This document shows positions 1-11,228 of a DNA stretch of 64,000 bases, piece by piece; the stretch's first letter is position 1, and each line of letters opens with the position of its first letter. The position numbers and the translations under genes are program-made. The DNA is taken from the NCBI RefSeq assembly GCF_002234675.1, contig NC_019868.2:6418433-6482432 (forward strand), written 5' to 3'. This stretch comes from Oryzias latipes. Its lineage: Eukaryota; Chordata; Actinopteri; Beloniformes; Adrianichthyidae. Under the pieces are notes generated by a model. It was not told the DNA's origin. It saw only the letters and a program-made list of their open reading frames with translations, and made no database searches.

Positions 1-121
1 TAAAAAAAGGCTAAAATAAACATAAAAATGATCTCAGAAAAGTTTTCATTATTTTCATTAAACACTTGACCTAAAATAGGTTTTTAAAAACCTCAAGATA
101 TTTTATAATACCAATACTGAC

Positions 122-626
122 CTTTAATTTCTAGAAATACTGCCCTAATGAAGGTGATGTCTGTACCATCCAATGATAAACAGTTATAGAAGGCAGAGTC
201 ACTTGGCTTAGCTTTTGCAGAATGAAGAATAAATTTTCCTTCTTCTTCTTTGGTTGTAAAATGACCGATCTTCTTCTCTCCAGCACCATTGCTGAATCCT
301 TTTCCTAGGATTTCAGGCATTTTTCCAGGAACAAGTTTGATCCAGAAAAAGATTGCAAAGTTCAGGCTTTTGTTGTAACAGGATAGGGTCACATCTTCTC
401 CCGCGTTTACTGTCTTTATTTCAAATCCCTCATCTGTACAACCTAAAACAGTTGTAACACAACACAATTATTACAGTATAATCAATACAATATATTCTAC
501 ATTTTGTCATACAATGCAAAAAGACAATAACTGTTGTTATTAATATTATCCTTATTTTTAAAACACTTTCTACACATACTTACATCCAAGTTGAAGTATC
601 AGTAGTGTGGAAAGTACGACATGCAT
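122..626 (-). CDS. NITR-like receptor gene A, 5' part (signal and V exons)
   Basis: This is the 5' part of a type 1 NITR-like immune receptor. The signal exon (584-626) starts at the ATG at 626 and encodes MHVVLSTLLILQLG; it ends at a GTAAGT donor. The V-like Ig exon (122-442, 321 bp) follows a TTTTAG acceptor and ends at a GT donor. It has the B-strand Cys (TLSC), the core Trp (FFWIK) and the F-strand Cys. The usual YYC is YNC here: one base (TAC to AAC) differs from gene C, which is otherwise almost identical. The second Ig, transmembrane and tail exons must lie beyond position 1. The flank matches gene C on both sides, so A and C are recent segmental duplicates. The NITR assignment rests on the two-domain layout seen in genes B-E. 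Another teleost V-set receptor family remains possible. Confidence 0.72.
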
Positions 627-689
627 TTTTCTAAACTTCTTATTCTCTGGTCTGCCGATGACTTATGTCGCACTAGAGGATGACTTTCT

Positions 690-790
690 CTGTTGTTGCT
701 ATAAAAAATGGGAGGGAACAATTTTAAAACAAACTGATTGGCTGCTAATCACACTGCCATCTCAGTTACAACCCCAGTGGAAACATAACA
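690..790 (-). promoter_or_regulatory. Conserved proximal promoter of NITR-like gene A
   Basis: An inverted CCAAT box (ATTGG on plus, 737-741) and an A/T-rich TATA-like stretch (700-708) lie 74-115 bases upstream of the start codon. The same block, including a shared CAGTTACAACCCCAGTGGAAA-type stretch at 764-784, recurs upstream of genes B, C, D and E. This conservation supports a promoter; the exact start site is not visible. Confidence 0.5.
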
Positions 791-1014
791 AGCAAATCTT
801 TCCATTACTTGCGTAAAGCAACATCACTAGCATGTTTTAGTTATCTCACAGTGGTGGCTTTGGCTGTCAACAAGGGAAGAGACCTACTGCAAAAAAAGAA
901 AAAAATTGGTGCAAAATGCTTTAAAAAGCAATGATTATATTGTTGAAGAATGAATGTAAGTATGTGTTCATTTTAGGTGAAAATACAAATGTAAAAGAGA
1001 AATGGCCCAGCATT

Positions 1015-2260
1015 TTTTAAAAATGAACATAATGAAACAATGCTGTAGTGCCTTTTGGGGTTTGAACTAAGGACCGATGTCAGTTCTGGCAGCCAAAGTT
1101 GGACCAGGATGTCCAACAGTATGTCTCTGCTTGCCCAGACTGCAGCAGATTTAAGCCATCCCATAAATCTCGTGCTAGTCACTTACATCCCCTACCTGTA
1201 CCTATACCTTGGTCTCATATTTCTCTTGATTTTGTTACCAGGTTGCCACTATCTTGGGAGCAAGATGGTCCATTATATCGCCTTGCCTAAACCCCATCTG
1301 CCAAAGACACAGCCCAGTTAATGCTTGATCCTGTGTTTCGGATTCATGGCTTTCCTCGGGATATCATGTCTGATAGAGGCCCTCATTTTATCTGGTCAGA
1401 GTTTTGTCCACTCTTAGGGATTTCTGTGAGTTCATCCCCAGGTTTCCACCCCCAGTCCAATGGACAGACTCAGAGACTCAACAAACAACTGGAGATATCA
1501 CTGAAGATCCCGTGTAGTTGGGACCCTTCATCATGGGTGCAGAACTTGGTCTGAGCAGAATATGCACAGAACACCCTCTGCTGCAGTGCTTAAACCGTTC
1601 AAAGTTGTCTATGGGTATCAAGCTCCCCTCTTTGGACCACAAAAGATGAAGGTATGCTAACAAGAGATGTTTTTTGACTTTTGTTATACCATTGGGCAAA
1701 GGGTCTGGTTGTCCTCAGCAGACCTGCTTCTGCGAGTGTAGAGTCGCAAGCTGGCACTATATTTTGTAGGAATTTACCCATCTCCAAGGTTGTGACCCCT
1801 TTCGCAGTCTGCCTTCAGTTACCTAGACCACTTCGGACTCACCCTACTATTCATGTGTCCATAGTTAATCCTGTGTTCTGTGAAGGTTCTGCCCCACTTG
1901 GCAATCAAGTTAATTTATGGCACCTGATCTTCACACTACTTAAACCTGCCACTTCCCCAAGCTCATTGCCAGAAAGTTGTCAGTACTTAAGCTACTTTCC
2001 AGCCCTCCTCACGCCAAGTTCTTTGCTTGTCTGTCTAACCGCCTGTCCAGCTTGGATCCTCTTTCTTTGCTCTCGCTTTCCGTCCTAACCTTGTCTCATC
2101 ACATTTTGGAATGTTCACCACTCCAGACCTCATTTCACCCTCTCTATGAGATCTCCGCCTGCCTGCCTACCGACCCAGCCTCAGATCCTCACTCACAGTT
2201 TTTTCTTTTCCGTTCACAGTCCCTCTGCTTTGACTCAGACTGCCTGCTACCACACTCGCA
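1015..2260 (+). pseudogene. Degenerate Ty3/gypsy integrase fragment
   Basis: Broken reading frames on the plus strand carry integrase pieces: a zinc-finger end with CPDC near 1130, the first catalytic region ISLDFVTRLP near 1220, then [10 protein letters not shown] and [10 protein letters not shown] at about 1360-1470. A C-terminal integrase-like stretch lies near 1680-1890. Frameshifts and stops separate these pieces, so no protein is made. The fragment was present before the A/C duplication: the copy beside gene C (24,850-25,116) keeps both ends but lacks about 1 kb of the middle. The 3' part (1900-2260) is C/T-rich and has no recognisable domain. Confidence 0.75.
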
Positions 2261-2589
2261 CTCGCCCTGGCTCATTACAATCTTATTGTGGCCTCCCAGC
2301 AAAAGAAGACCTACTGTAGAAGAAGAAGACCTACTGCGCATGCTTGTGCAAACTGTGCATCTGCCCAAGAGGAGATCTCCCTCTGACATCTCACGGTGTG
2401 GATTAGCTCTGTTTTCCTCCGGAATCGCCAAGCTTCTTGCTAGCGCCATCCATGTTCTGGGGACTCGAGTGTAGCAGTCTATCCAAAATCTATTGACCAA
2501 AATGTGCATCTACAAGTACTCGAGAGATATACTCCTTCAATTACGACACACATCGAATGGATGTAAACATCTGATTCCTCCGGAGATTT

Positions 2590-4660
2590 AGAATCCCTTC
2601 TGTGGATGATGTGCTGGGGCAAAACTAAAGGCTAGAAGGTGGAGAAACAAGCCCTTCGTCCCATCGATTATAATGGGGAATGTAAACTCTCTACCGAACA
2701 AGTGTGAGGAGCTGGTCGCCTTGGTAAGAACTGACGAGGCTTTCCGTGTGAGTTTATATCTGCTCACGGAGAGCTGGCCGACTGACGTGATCCCCGACTC
2801 AGCTGTTAGCATCCCCGGCTACGCACTCGTCAGAGCAGACAGAGAGGTGGAACTATGCGGAAAAACGAAGGGTGGTGGACTTGCTGTGCTGGTCAGCAAC
2901 AAGTGGTGCCATCTCAGTCACATCACGGTCGAAAACAAGATCCACACTCGTGATGTGGAGCTCTTGGTGGTCGGTATAAAACCATACTATCTTCCACGAG
3001 AGTTTTCCAACGTAGTCACCAGTGTTGTTCACATTCCGCCGCGGGCGGACCCATCATCAGTGTGTGACATCATCCAGGAAGTGGCAGTGAGGGCTCAGTC
3101 TGCACACCCAGAGGCGCTCATCATAATATCAGGGGACTTCAATCATGTTGATGTGAGCTCTCACTCAGGGGTTTTCACACAATATGTCAACTGTCCAACT
3201 AGACACAAAAACACTCTGGACCTGTGTTATGTGAATTTAAGATCTGCCTACACTGTTGTGGCTCTACCCCCCCTTGGTAGGTCTGATCATAACCTCATTC
3301 AGCTCAGACCATCATATAAGCCATGTGTGATGAGGCTGCCTAAAGCTACCAGATTTTGAATCTACTGACTGGGACTTGCTGGTGGGAGACAGTGACATCG
3401 ATCGGGCTGTGTCACTGATTACATCAACTTCTGTACAGATGTGGCAGTGCCTCTGAAAAAAGTACGCTGATTTCACATTAACAAGCCGTGGATTAAAAGC
3501 AGTATGAAGCACCTGTTAAATCTGAAGAAGCAGGCCTTTAAGACTGGTGATCGGCACAAAGCGAGGGTGGCTCAACATGATCTGAGAAGAGCCATAAGGC
3601 GCGCTAGGAGGGATTACAAATCTGGGCTTGAGAGGAAGCTGCAGAATAAGAACACTAGAGAGGTATGGAGCGGCATGAGAGCCATTACTGGCTTTAAGGA
3701 GAGGGGATGAACTGTGCCTGGTGATGTGGCCAAGGCGGATGAGTTCAATCATTTTTATGATAGGTTTGACTCAGTACATGCTCACCCATACCCAACCATA
3801 AGTGACTCCTCCACCTCTGCTGATGTGACCGGCTCCCCTTTTCCACCCAGTGGCAGATCCTTGACTTCTGCTGCTGTGACTGGTTCCTCTACTCCACCAA
3901 GTGGCAGCTCCTACACCTCTACGGCTGTGACCTGCTCTTCTCCTCCACCCGGCAGCGCCTGCTCCAGCTCCAGCCCTGATGCTATGCCACCTATAAGTGT
4001 AGAGGAAGTGTGCATAGAGCTCAGGAGGCTCAATGGTTGGAAATCTGCTGGTCCTGACCGAATATCACCACGGTTGCTAAAGGATTGTGCGTCAGAGCTT
4101 GCGGTGCCTCTTCGAACCATCTTGTGGAAGACCTCATGCCTTGTCCCAGTGCCCAAGGTGACAAGGCCTGCAGGGATGAAGGACTATAGACCAGTTGCCC
4201 TGACATCTGTCATAATGAAGACTTTTGAGAGGCTACTACTCCGGAGGCTCAAACCCCAGGTGGAGGGGGCACTGGACCCCCTTCAGTTTACCTATCAGGA
4301 CAGTATGGGAGTGGAGGGTTCAGTTCTGTATATGGTCCATAGGGTGCTCTCCTTTCTGGAAGGGACTGGCAGATATGTGAGGGTGATGTTTTTCGAGTTC
4401 ACAAGTGCCCTTTGACACAGTCCAGCCTCAGCTGCTGAAGGGGAAGCTCGAGAGGATGGGAGTTGATCCAGTTTTTGTCAACTGGATCCACAACAATCTG
4501 ACTCTTAGGTCACAGTTTGTCCGACTAGGAGACTGTGTATCTGGGACATTGATGAGCAACACCGGAGCACCACAGGGAACTGTACTATCGCCATTTATCT
4601 TCACACTCTATATGTCCAGAAGTGTTCGGACGGGTTGTATTTTAGTTTCCATTATTTAGC
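2590..4660 (+). pseudogene. 5' and middle part of an L2-type LINE (endonuclease plus partial RT), broken
   Basis: The first frame encodes an apurinic-like endonuclease: NVNSLPNKCEEL, LLTESW, the GGGLAVLVSNKW stretch, IISGDFNH and the terminal GRSDHNLI. After a stop at 3359 and frame changes comes the N-terminal RT region (3504-4415), with GWKSAGPDRISPRLL, LVPVPKVTRPAGMKDYRPVA and DPLQFTYQ. A frameshift near 4400 moves to FDTVQPQLLKGKL and then GAPQGTVLSPFIFTLY. The copy ends about there, before the catalytic YADD box, so it is dead. About 25 codons usually found before the VPVPK block are missing near 4125. It is related to the minus-strand LINE at 54.9-58.3 kb. Bases 2260-2590 may be its 5' untranslated region; nothing clear is seen there. 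Confidence 0.8.
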
Positions 4661-5220
4661 TCTTTTTACCATGTATAGGGTTCTTGTGTTAAAAGTATTT
4701 TCCTTGGTCATTTTGGTTCGGTTTCTATATACATAGTCCAAAGACTATAATAGCATCATCTGTTTACCTGTGGTATGGACATTGGTTTCAGTATGTTTAT
4801 CTTTAGGTATTTTGCATGTTCACACATTTTTTCTGTTTTTTGGTTGACTAAACACGATGATCCTCATTTAAGACAATATTCTTTCATGTTTTAATTTATG
4901 TCTCATGTTACAGTGAATTTTATTATTAAGATTTAATCATTACAATGTTCTGGTATTAGTTACAGTAGGTCTTCTACCATCATTTATTTATAATACTATA
5001 TAAAATAGGGCCTAGGATTCTGCTCTGTGATGTGGGAGGATTTTAGCATAGCTGTATAAGGCTTCTGAAAAACTTTAGACCAGGCTTTACACTACATAAA
5101 GAGTCAATCAAAAATGAATGTCTGTGAAAAATAACAGGGGCTTTTAAATTACATTTTCAGTTGAATTTTCACCTCCAGTGCCCTGGATCAGACTTTCACA
5201 GGTGGACTGATCTCACTGTA
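4661..5220. other. A/T-rich spacer, nothing recognised
   Basis: No open frame with family similarity, no RNA gene and no clear repeat boundary was seen in this stretch. Confidence 0.5.
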
Positions 5221-5227
5221 GTTGGAG

Positions 5228-5640
5228 CTAACTGTGTTGGATAGAGGAACCGACACCCAAGTCTGTCAGTTCAGAGGCACTGTCCCAAAACAGCCACACA
5301 ATTTCACTAAGGCGTGCCATCCGAAAAAGTCCAGCAACTTCCATAGACTTGATAGACCCAAGGTGGACTTCATCTATCCCCAAGGCTTTGCCACCAAGAA
5401 GCTTTTCAGTCACCTCTGAGACCTCAGCCTGTGTGATTGGCCAACATCTGGTTCTAGCCTCTGCTTCTAGCCTCTGCTTCCTTAGCAGAAGGCTGTCTGT
5501 AAGATTAGGGAGATCCTCAAAATATTCCTTCCAACTTTTGGTTATCTCCTCAGTTAAGGTCAACAGCTCATAAATTGCAGAAAAAGGCTTCCCCCTCAAA
5601 TGGTTGCTAGCATTTTTTGTGTAATGACACAACTATATAC
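5228..5640 (-). pseudogene. Non-LTR RT fragment, RTE/Rex3-like
   Basis: The minus-strand frame reads SWKEYFEDLPNL, then ITQAEVSEVTEKLLGGKALG followed by DEVHLGSIKSMEVAGL. This matches the pre-RT and first RT block of RTE-clade LINEs (the usual pattern is GKAxGxDE near the start of RT). The frame decays after about 130 residues and no catalytic YxDD is present. The next 600 bases (5640-6250) may hold more of the same relic on the minus strand, but no protein motif could be confirmed there. Confidence 0.55.
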
Positions 5641-6289
5641 TGTATTATACACAACTATACACTGACTTTTGCATAGAATTGTTTTGGTGCTAAATGCACT
5701 GTGCTACGTTTACTTGTCTGCATATGTGAAATCGGTCTGTCAATCAAAGGAGTCCCCAGTCCCATCCTGAGCCTAAGACTCCATTAAGTCTGGGTACGCT
5801 GTAATGCTGTTGGGCTGAGCGGCCAATTTCACAGTAAAAGACTTGTATTCTACCTGGAGGTACAGAGATACAATCTTCTCATTCACAAGGGTGAACCTCA
5901 ACAAATGATGCTAGAGCTAAGGGACAATGACCAAACCCACACTAGCCTGTTTCCTCTTACCACAAATGATTCCAGAGTGGAGATACTCCAAACCCTCACA
6001 AGGAGTTGGGTATTGCAGCCAAAACTATGGTATATGTAAAGGCAAGCTCAACAGTTATGTGTGGTGAGGTTTGGGGCTAGTGGAGTACTGACTATTTCAG
6101 AGCCAGATTTACAAAATTACAAACCCAATATATTGTTTTTACCAACCACTGATTGAGTTTCATATCATAACAGTATTGTTTTTATAAACATAGGAGGTAC
6201 ATATTGGACCAAGGAGGAATGTAATATGTGTAGAAGTTCAGCCTGAAAAAAAAAAACAAATTAGATACAAACAGACTGAAAATGCACGG

Positions 6290-6620
6290 AGAAGTCTCTC
6301 ACACACGTGCACACTTGGTTTGTCTTCATCCATTACATTTTCTTCAAAGATATTAGGAAGGTTCTACATTTATGTGTCGATCAACGTTGCATTAGACACT
6401 GTACAGTGGACCATTGCAATAGCAGTTCACCACGCTGTTTTACTGAATTTTTTCAGTGCAAATTTGCATGCTTTTTTTTTTCCTTTGCAGCTCACCGTGT
6501 TCTGCATCCTTTTACTCGAGACATTTGTCAGTTAGTCTTCTCTGTGCTGTGCCTCACTTTTTTGAAGGTTTGGACTTTGAAAGTTTAAACAAGACAGAAA
6601 AGTATGAAATGTTCATGTCA
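6290..6620. repeat. Segmental duplication block, left edge of B unit
   Basis: The stretch beginning ACACACGTGCACACTTGG and ending near AAAGTTTAAACAAGACAG is repeated at 33,304-33,362 plus 35,134-35,345. The two halves in the second copy are separated by a TTAA-flanked MITE. It marks the common left part of the duplicated units containing genes B and D. An open frame here (6307-6588) is not conserved in the second copy and is not called a gene. Confidence 0.7.
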
Positions 6621-6734
6621 GTCTGAGATAAGTGTATTAGGTGTGTAGTGAGTTCTACAGCGTTATCTTTTATTTTTTACAGATGTATTTTCATAAATAC
6701 ATTTAGAAAAATGGAGATAAACTAAGCAGAAAGA

Positions 6735-7160
6735 CAGTTAAAAACTTTCCAACTAAATGGAATGTCTCGATGGGGGGTATGGAATGACCCAGTTACAGAG
6801 AGCAGGAAGCAGAAGGTTCCAGAAACAAAGACTTTAATCCAAAAACGAAAAAACCCAAAACCACTGCTATGCAGGCAACCCAAGCTCAAAAACTCGAAAG
6901 GGGAAACGGCAAACTACAGTGAAACGGGAACAGCAAAAATATGGACCAGCACAGGAGGAATGAAAAAGACAGGACTTAAATACATTCAGACAAATGAGAC
7001 ACAGGTGACAAAAATAAGGGCAGGTGGGGACCAAAAGTAAAACTCAAAACTAAAACAAAACAGGAAACCTTTCAAAATAAAACAGGAAACTGAACTCAAA
7101 ACATGACGGAACAAAAAGAGAACCAAAACACAAAAGCAAAGAAACTAAAACCGTAACAGG
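6735..7160. other. Unplaced A-rich repeat-like insert
   Basis: This A-rich stretch is absent from the otherwise parallel D unit (near 35,440), so it is probably an insertion. It has the look of a dispersed fish repeat or LTR fragment, but no ends, target duplications or coding motifs were found. The open frame at 6762-7040 is low complexity and not supported. Confidence 0.3.
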
Positions 7161-7393
7161 GTGATTTAAAAGAAAACAGCTGTGATTAGATTAAAATATC
7201 TTAAATGTCATTTTATTTGAACTGGAGTGCAAATGTTACAGTAAAAAATAGATTTTTTTTTTTATATTTACGGTTTATTTACATTTTTTTGTTTTCTATT
7301 CTATGTTTAGAATCCCATTTTCTCTATCCGTGATACTACAGATCCTTGTTTTATTTTTGATTCATAATTTTTTGGGTGACGACATACTATTAC

Positions 7394-8487
7394 TACGACG
7401 GAGTATTAGGGCCACAAAAAAAAAAAAAAAAAAAAAAAGTTAAATTATGAGATTTTAAGTCGTAAATTTAGGAGATTAAAAACTCGTAAATTTACGACTT
7501 TTTATCTCATAAATTTACGAGAAAAAAGTCGTAGATTAAGGAAAAATTACCGAAGTTGTCCGTTTATCGGAACGTAGCTTGAAGATTAAGTATGTGGAGC
7601 CTTTTGTGAAGCTTCATTTCCGGATTATTATAGGTTTAAAACAAAGAGATTCTGAACCTTTTGGCGACTCAAAATCAGATTATTTTCCGTGTAGCAGTCT
7701 TTCCGGGGTTCAGTGTCAGTAAAGCGGAGTTTCATATGTAAAATAAGGAGCTCAGAGACACGTTTGGGTGCAGATGATCGCTGCAGCCTTTATTCTCCTT
7801 TTCATTCACATATCCTGAAGTTCATCTGTCTGATTACGTCATGAAGCTGTCATCCGAACACCAATGCGGAAGTAAACAGTGTTACATACGCCTCCTCCTG
7901 CGGATGAAATGTCCTGTTTCAGCATAAAACAATAAAGAGGAATGAAAATTGTCTTCTATATTAGCTTTAGAACATTGAAAATGCCAAAAAAAAGTGCTCC
8001 TCCTTTTGTGTGACGGAAGCGTCACACAGACGTAGAGATCTTGTCTTTGGTGGAGGAAGAAAGGATTCAAGCGGACAGCTGCGGGGACACCCGATGGCTT
8101 CATCGGGCTGCAGTGATCCTGCAAACCAACCATCAATAAATAAAACTTTAATGAATCGTAAATCAAACAAATAAGCTTCCAGACATTTGGAACGTTATCA
8201 ATAAACATTCAACTCACCTGTTCAACAAAGTTTAGTCGGTCTGCTCTGCTGCTGCACAGCGTTCACCTGCTGCTATGCATATTCACTTCCACTGTAATCT
8301 CCTAAAATTACGAGTTTTTTTCTCATAAATGTACGACTTTTTATTTCCTAAATTTACGAGATAAAAACTCGTAAATTTACGACTTTTTATCTCCTAAATT
8401 TACGAGATAAAAACTTGTAAATTTCCTTTTTTTTTTTTTGGTGGCTTTTTTTTTTTTTTTTTTTGGTGGCCCTAATACTCCGTCGTA
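7394..8487. mobile_element. Non-autonomous fold-back DNA transposon, 1094 bp
   Basis: The termini are perfect inverted repeats beginning TACGACGGAGTATTAGGG, next to poly-A/poly-T. A 6-bp direct repeat TATTAC flanks the element (7388-7393 and 8488-8493). The parallel D locus (about 35,610) has a single TATTAC, giving an empty-site confirmation. Inside the ends both arms carry several copies of a palindromic A/T unit built from CGTAAATTTACGA and its relatives (7440-7540 and 8300-8430), so one strand can fold back on itself. The 750-bp core has CG-containing unique sequence and no transposase. The superfamily is unassigned. Confidence 0.85.
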
Positions 8488-8852
8488 TATTACAACTTTA
8501 CTTGCCAAAAAGGTTTGCTTTTTTGGTGAAAGAATAAGATTTTTTTTTTTTGAGGTTTCAGCTTTTTAATATTGACAATACACATTTAAAAAAACGCTTT
8601 TTGAATGACATAACCTGCAAGCAACCGGAGCAAAAAGAAATTCAATAGATGAACGTTTCTGTTAAACATGATCGTATCTGTTGAACATGATACTCATATA
8701 GAAAACGTTTTACTACAGGGAATTTTGCAAGGAAGTGATAATAGGTTTAACATTAGGTTTCAGTTCTGTTAAAAGATCATACAATCATCATAGACATGTG
8801 TTTTCCTGTTTTCAGTATAATGCAGACTTAATTTTCCTCATATAATCTGACA

Positions 8853-10455
8853 TCACTGTAGATGGTCTCTTCCTTTATTGCTCCTTTTCTTTCCCCTGGT
8901 CTTATCAGCTTTCTTCTTGGCAAAGACTGTTGCAGCATAAACCACATTGTTTTGATTTATCTAATAAAACAAAATCAAGGTTAAAAGATTTTTGGAAATG
9001 CACAAATAAGATTAAAAATATAAGCTAAATGTAATTTCCTTACCTTCTGGCTTTGCTGTTCATCATTGACTGTGTCAGATGTTGCTTTACAGGCCAAATA
9101 CACTGTTTTAGTAAAAAATGTTTAGAAGGTTAAACGTCTAATTCCTGAACTATGAACTTTTACAAAAATACCAAGTTGTATTGGTTTTTACTAAGAAAAA
9201 TACATGCAAAACCTGTATATCCTCTTACCTTTGCAGACATCACAGGATTTTTTTGATACGACCCAAATCAAAAATGTTACCATTATGAGACTCAAAACCA
9301 AGGTTCCAACAAACAGAGAGAAATATATATTGTTGTTAATGGAGTCATATGTGCCATCAACTGAAATGGAAATCAAGGAATGTTATGTCAAAAACTATTT
9401 ATTAAAAATTTGTAATTTATTTTAAGAAAAAGTATGTTACCTTGAACATCCAGTTTTGTTCCATTTCCAAAAACCACTTTTCCACATGCAGCCACAGCAC
9501 AGTAGTAAAGTCCGCCATCAGAGGAGCTGACGTTCTTCAAGAAGCTGTAGACACAACTCTGCAGAGGCTGAGTCTCTGTACCCCCGTCACAGTCACCATC
9601 ACTGCTTCTTCTGGCGTAAATATAAGTGGGATGAGATTCCCCTTCAGTCTTTCTGAACCAGAACACTCTCTGTTCCTCTGGACATGCATCATTTTTAAAC
9701 TCAGAGAGAACTGAACACTGCAGAGCCACAACGTCTCCTGCAGAATCCAGATCAACAGAACTTTGAACCACTGCAGGAAAATCAGACCGCGGTCCTGGAA
9801 AACAAATAAAAAAAGAAAACATAGGTCAAATGAAATAGGTCTAAAACATTTTCAGATAAATTTGTCTCTTTTTTTATCAAACATACGTAATCGTCCCTGA
9901 AAATATATTTTTTATACCATAAGATATTCAAATAAACCAATATTTACCTTTAATTCTAAGAAGCACTGCCTTCATAAAGGTTATTTTGTAGTTTTTAAAT
10001 GTAAAACAGTAATAGAAGGCTGAGTCACTCGGCTTTGCTTCTGAAATTTGTAGAAAGAATCTTCCGTCTTCTTCTTTGGTTGTAAAGTGATGAATCTTGT
10101 TGAATTCGTCACTTTTGCCGAATCTTTTTCCTACGATTTCAGGCATTTGTCCGGGAACACTTTTCATCCAGAAAAAGAATCCAAAGTTCAGCCGTGAGTT
10201 GTTACAGAGCAGGGTCACATCTTCTCCAGAGTCTACAGTCTTTGTTTCAAATCCCTCATCTGCACAACCTAAAATAATTATAACACAACACAACAGTTGT
10301 TACATTATATACATTATTATTTTCTGCATTTTGTCATACTGTGCAAAAAGGTTATAACCTATCATTATTAGTATCCTTATTTTTAAACACTGAAATTCCT
10401 GCACATACTTACATCCAAGTTGAAGTATCAGCAGTGAACAAAGTACAACATGCAT
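8853..10455 (-). CDS. NITR-like receptor gene B (type 2), frameshifted tail
   Basis: This is a type I membrane receptor with two Ig domains. Exons: signal 10413-10455 (MHVVLCSLLILQLG), V-like Ig 9948-10268 (Cys in TLLC, FFWMK, FYYC), second Ig 9441-9794, transmembrane 9229-9360, tail 9044-9102 and 8853-8960. The second Ig has extra cysteines (NDACPEE, DGDCDGG, QSCVYSF, AVAACG) and ends in FGNGTKLDVQ, the J-like motif typical of NITR I domains. The TM helix (NIYFSLFVGTLVLSLIMVTF) holds no charged residue. The tail starts with an ITIM-like NNVVYAATVF. One extra base relative to gene D, near 8887-8892, shifts the frame, so translation ends HLQ-stop (338 residues) before the ITSM-like motif. All junctions are GT-AG and phase-compatible. 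Confidence 0.78.
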
Positions 10456-10514
10456 TTTCTGAACTTCTTATTCTCTGGGCTGCAGATGACTTATGTCGCA
10501 TTAGAGGAGGATTT

Positions 10515-10620
10515 TCTTTTCAAAGCTATAAAAAATGGGAGGGAACAATCTCAGAATGAACTGATTGGCTGGTAAAATCAAACTGCCATCTCAGTTACGA
10601 CCCCAGTGGAAATATAAGAA
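10515..10620 (-). promoter_or_regulatory. Conserved proximal promoter of NITR-like gene B
   Basis: An inverted CCAAT box (ATTGG, 10564-10568) and a TATA-like run (10527-10535) lie 72-113 bases upstream of the ATG at 10455. The layout matches the other NITR-like genes. The chromovirus inserted at 10,644 sits just outside this block, about 190 bp upstream of the start codon. Confidence 0.5.
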
Positions 10621-10643
10621 GCTTTCCATCGTTTACATAAAAC

Positions 10644-11193
10644 TGTCATGACTATAGAACGACTGAGACCCAGATGCTGAAACCCGGAATGAGACACAGG
10701 ACAGAGATGTCTTGGCGAGAAGGTAGATTTAATATGATGGCCAGACAGGTAGGTAACTGTTACTGGAGGTCCGAGAATGTAACTGCGGCTCGTGGCGTCA
10801 CTGGTGGAACTGCTCGTTCGGGTCTGGAGTCGGCAGCGTGGGTCCGTTTCGTGAGGCAGCTGGTTCGGCAGAGGCTCGTGGTGAGGATGGAGGGAACAGA
10901 CCAGTAGAGGAGTCCGGATTACGGCTGCTGTGGGTGACCACTCGTGGCTGAGGTTTCCTGGAGACAGGTAAGACAGCATATGTTAACTACTTGGCTTAAG
11001 GCAAGGCAACAAAGCATGAACTTGACGTGAGGCCAAATGTGCACCATCAGGGGCAACGGACTGGCGTTGAATGAAGATCCTGGAGCTCCTTAAGAAGGCA
11101 GGTGTGTCGATGAGGTGAGTGGAAGCAGCTGGGGATAATCAGGAACCAAGCGGAGAGGAGAGGGGGGAGGAGTCTGACAGAGGCACCATGACA
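10644..11193 (-). repeat. 3' LTR of the chromovirus
   Basis: 550 bp, TG...CA ends with the 7-bp inverted terminal repeat TGTCATG/CATGACA. It is identical to the 5' LTR apart from two substitutions. Open frames inside it (such as 10,674-10,907) recur in both LTRs and are not genes. Confidence 0.95.
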
Positions 11194-11228
11194 GTACCCC
11201 CCCCTCAACGACCGCCTCCAGGCGGTCA
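11194..11228 (-). promoter_or_regulatory. Polypurine tract and hairpin at end of pol
   Basis: Directly next to the 3' LTR the element strand reads TTGAGGGGGGGGTAC, a G-rich polypurine tract for plus-strand priming. Between it and pol lies a perfect 7-bp hairpin with a 4-base loop (GACCGCC/GGCGGTC, 11,210-11,227) that overlaps the pol stop codon (11,226-11,228). The hairpin's role is not known. Confidence 0.75.

Noticed and set aside
6307-6588. 93-residue frame resembling a small gene
   Set aside because: The paralogous copy (33,304-35,345) does not preserve the frame.
7882-8208. 108-residue frame inside the fold-back MITE
   Set aside because: No transposase or other domain is seen; the element appears non-autonomous.
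10674-10979. Frames inside the chromovirus LTRs
   Set aside because: They are present in both LTRs and have no protein motif; they are LTR sequence.
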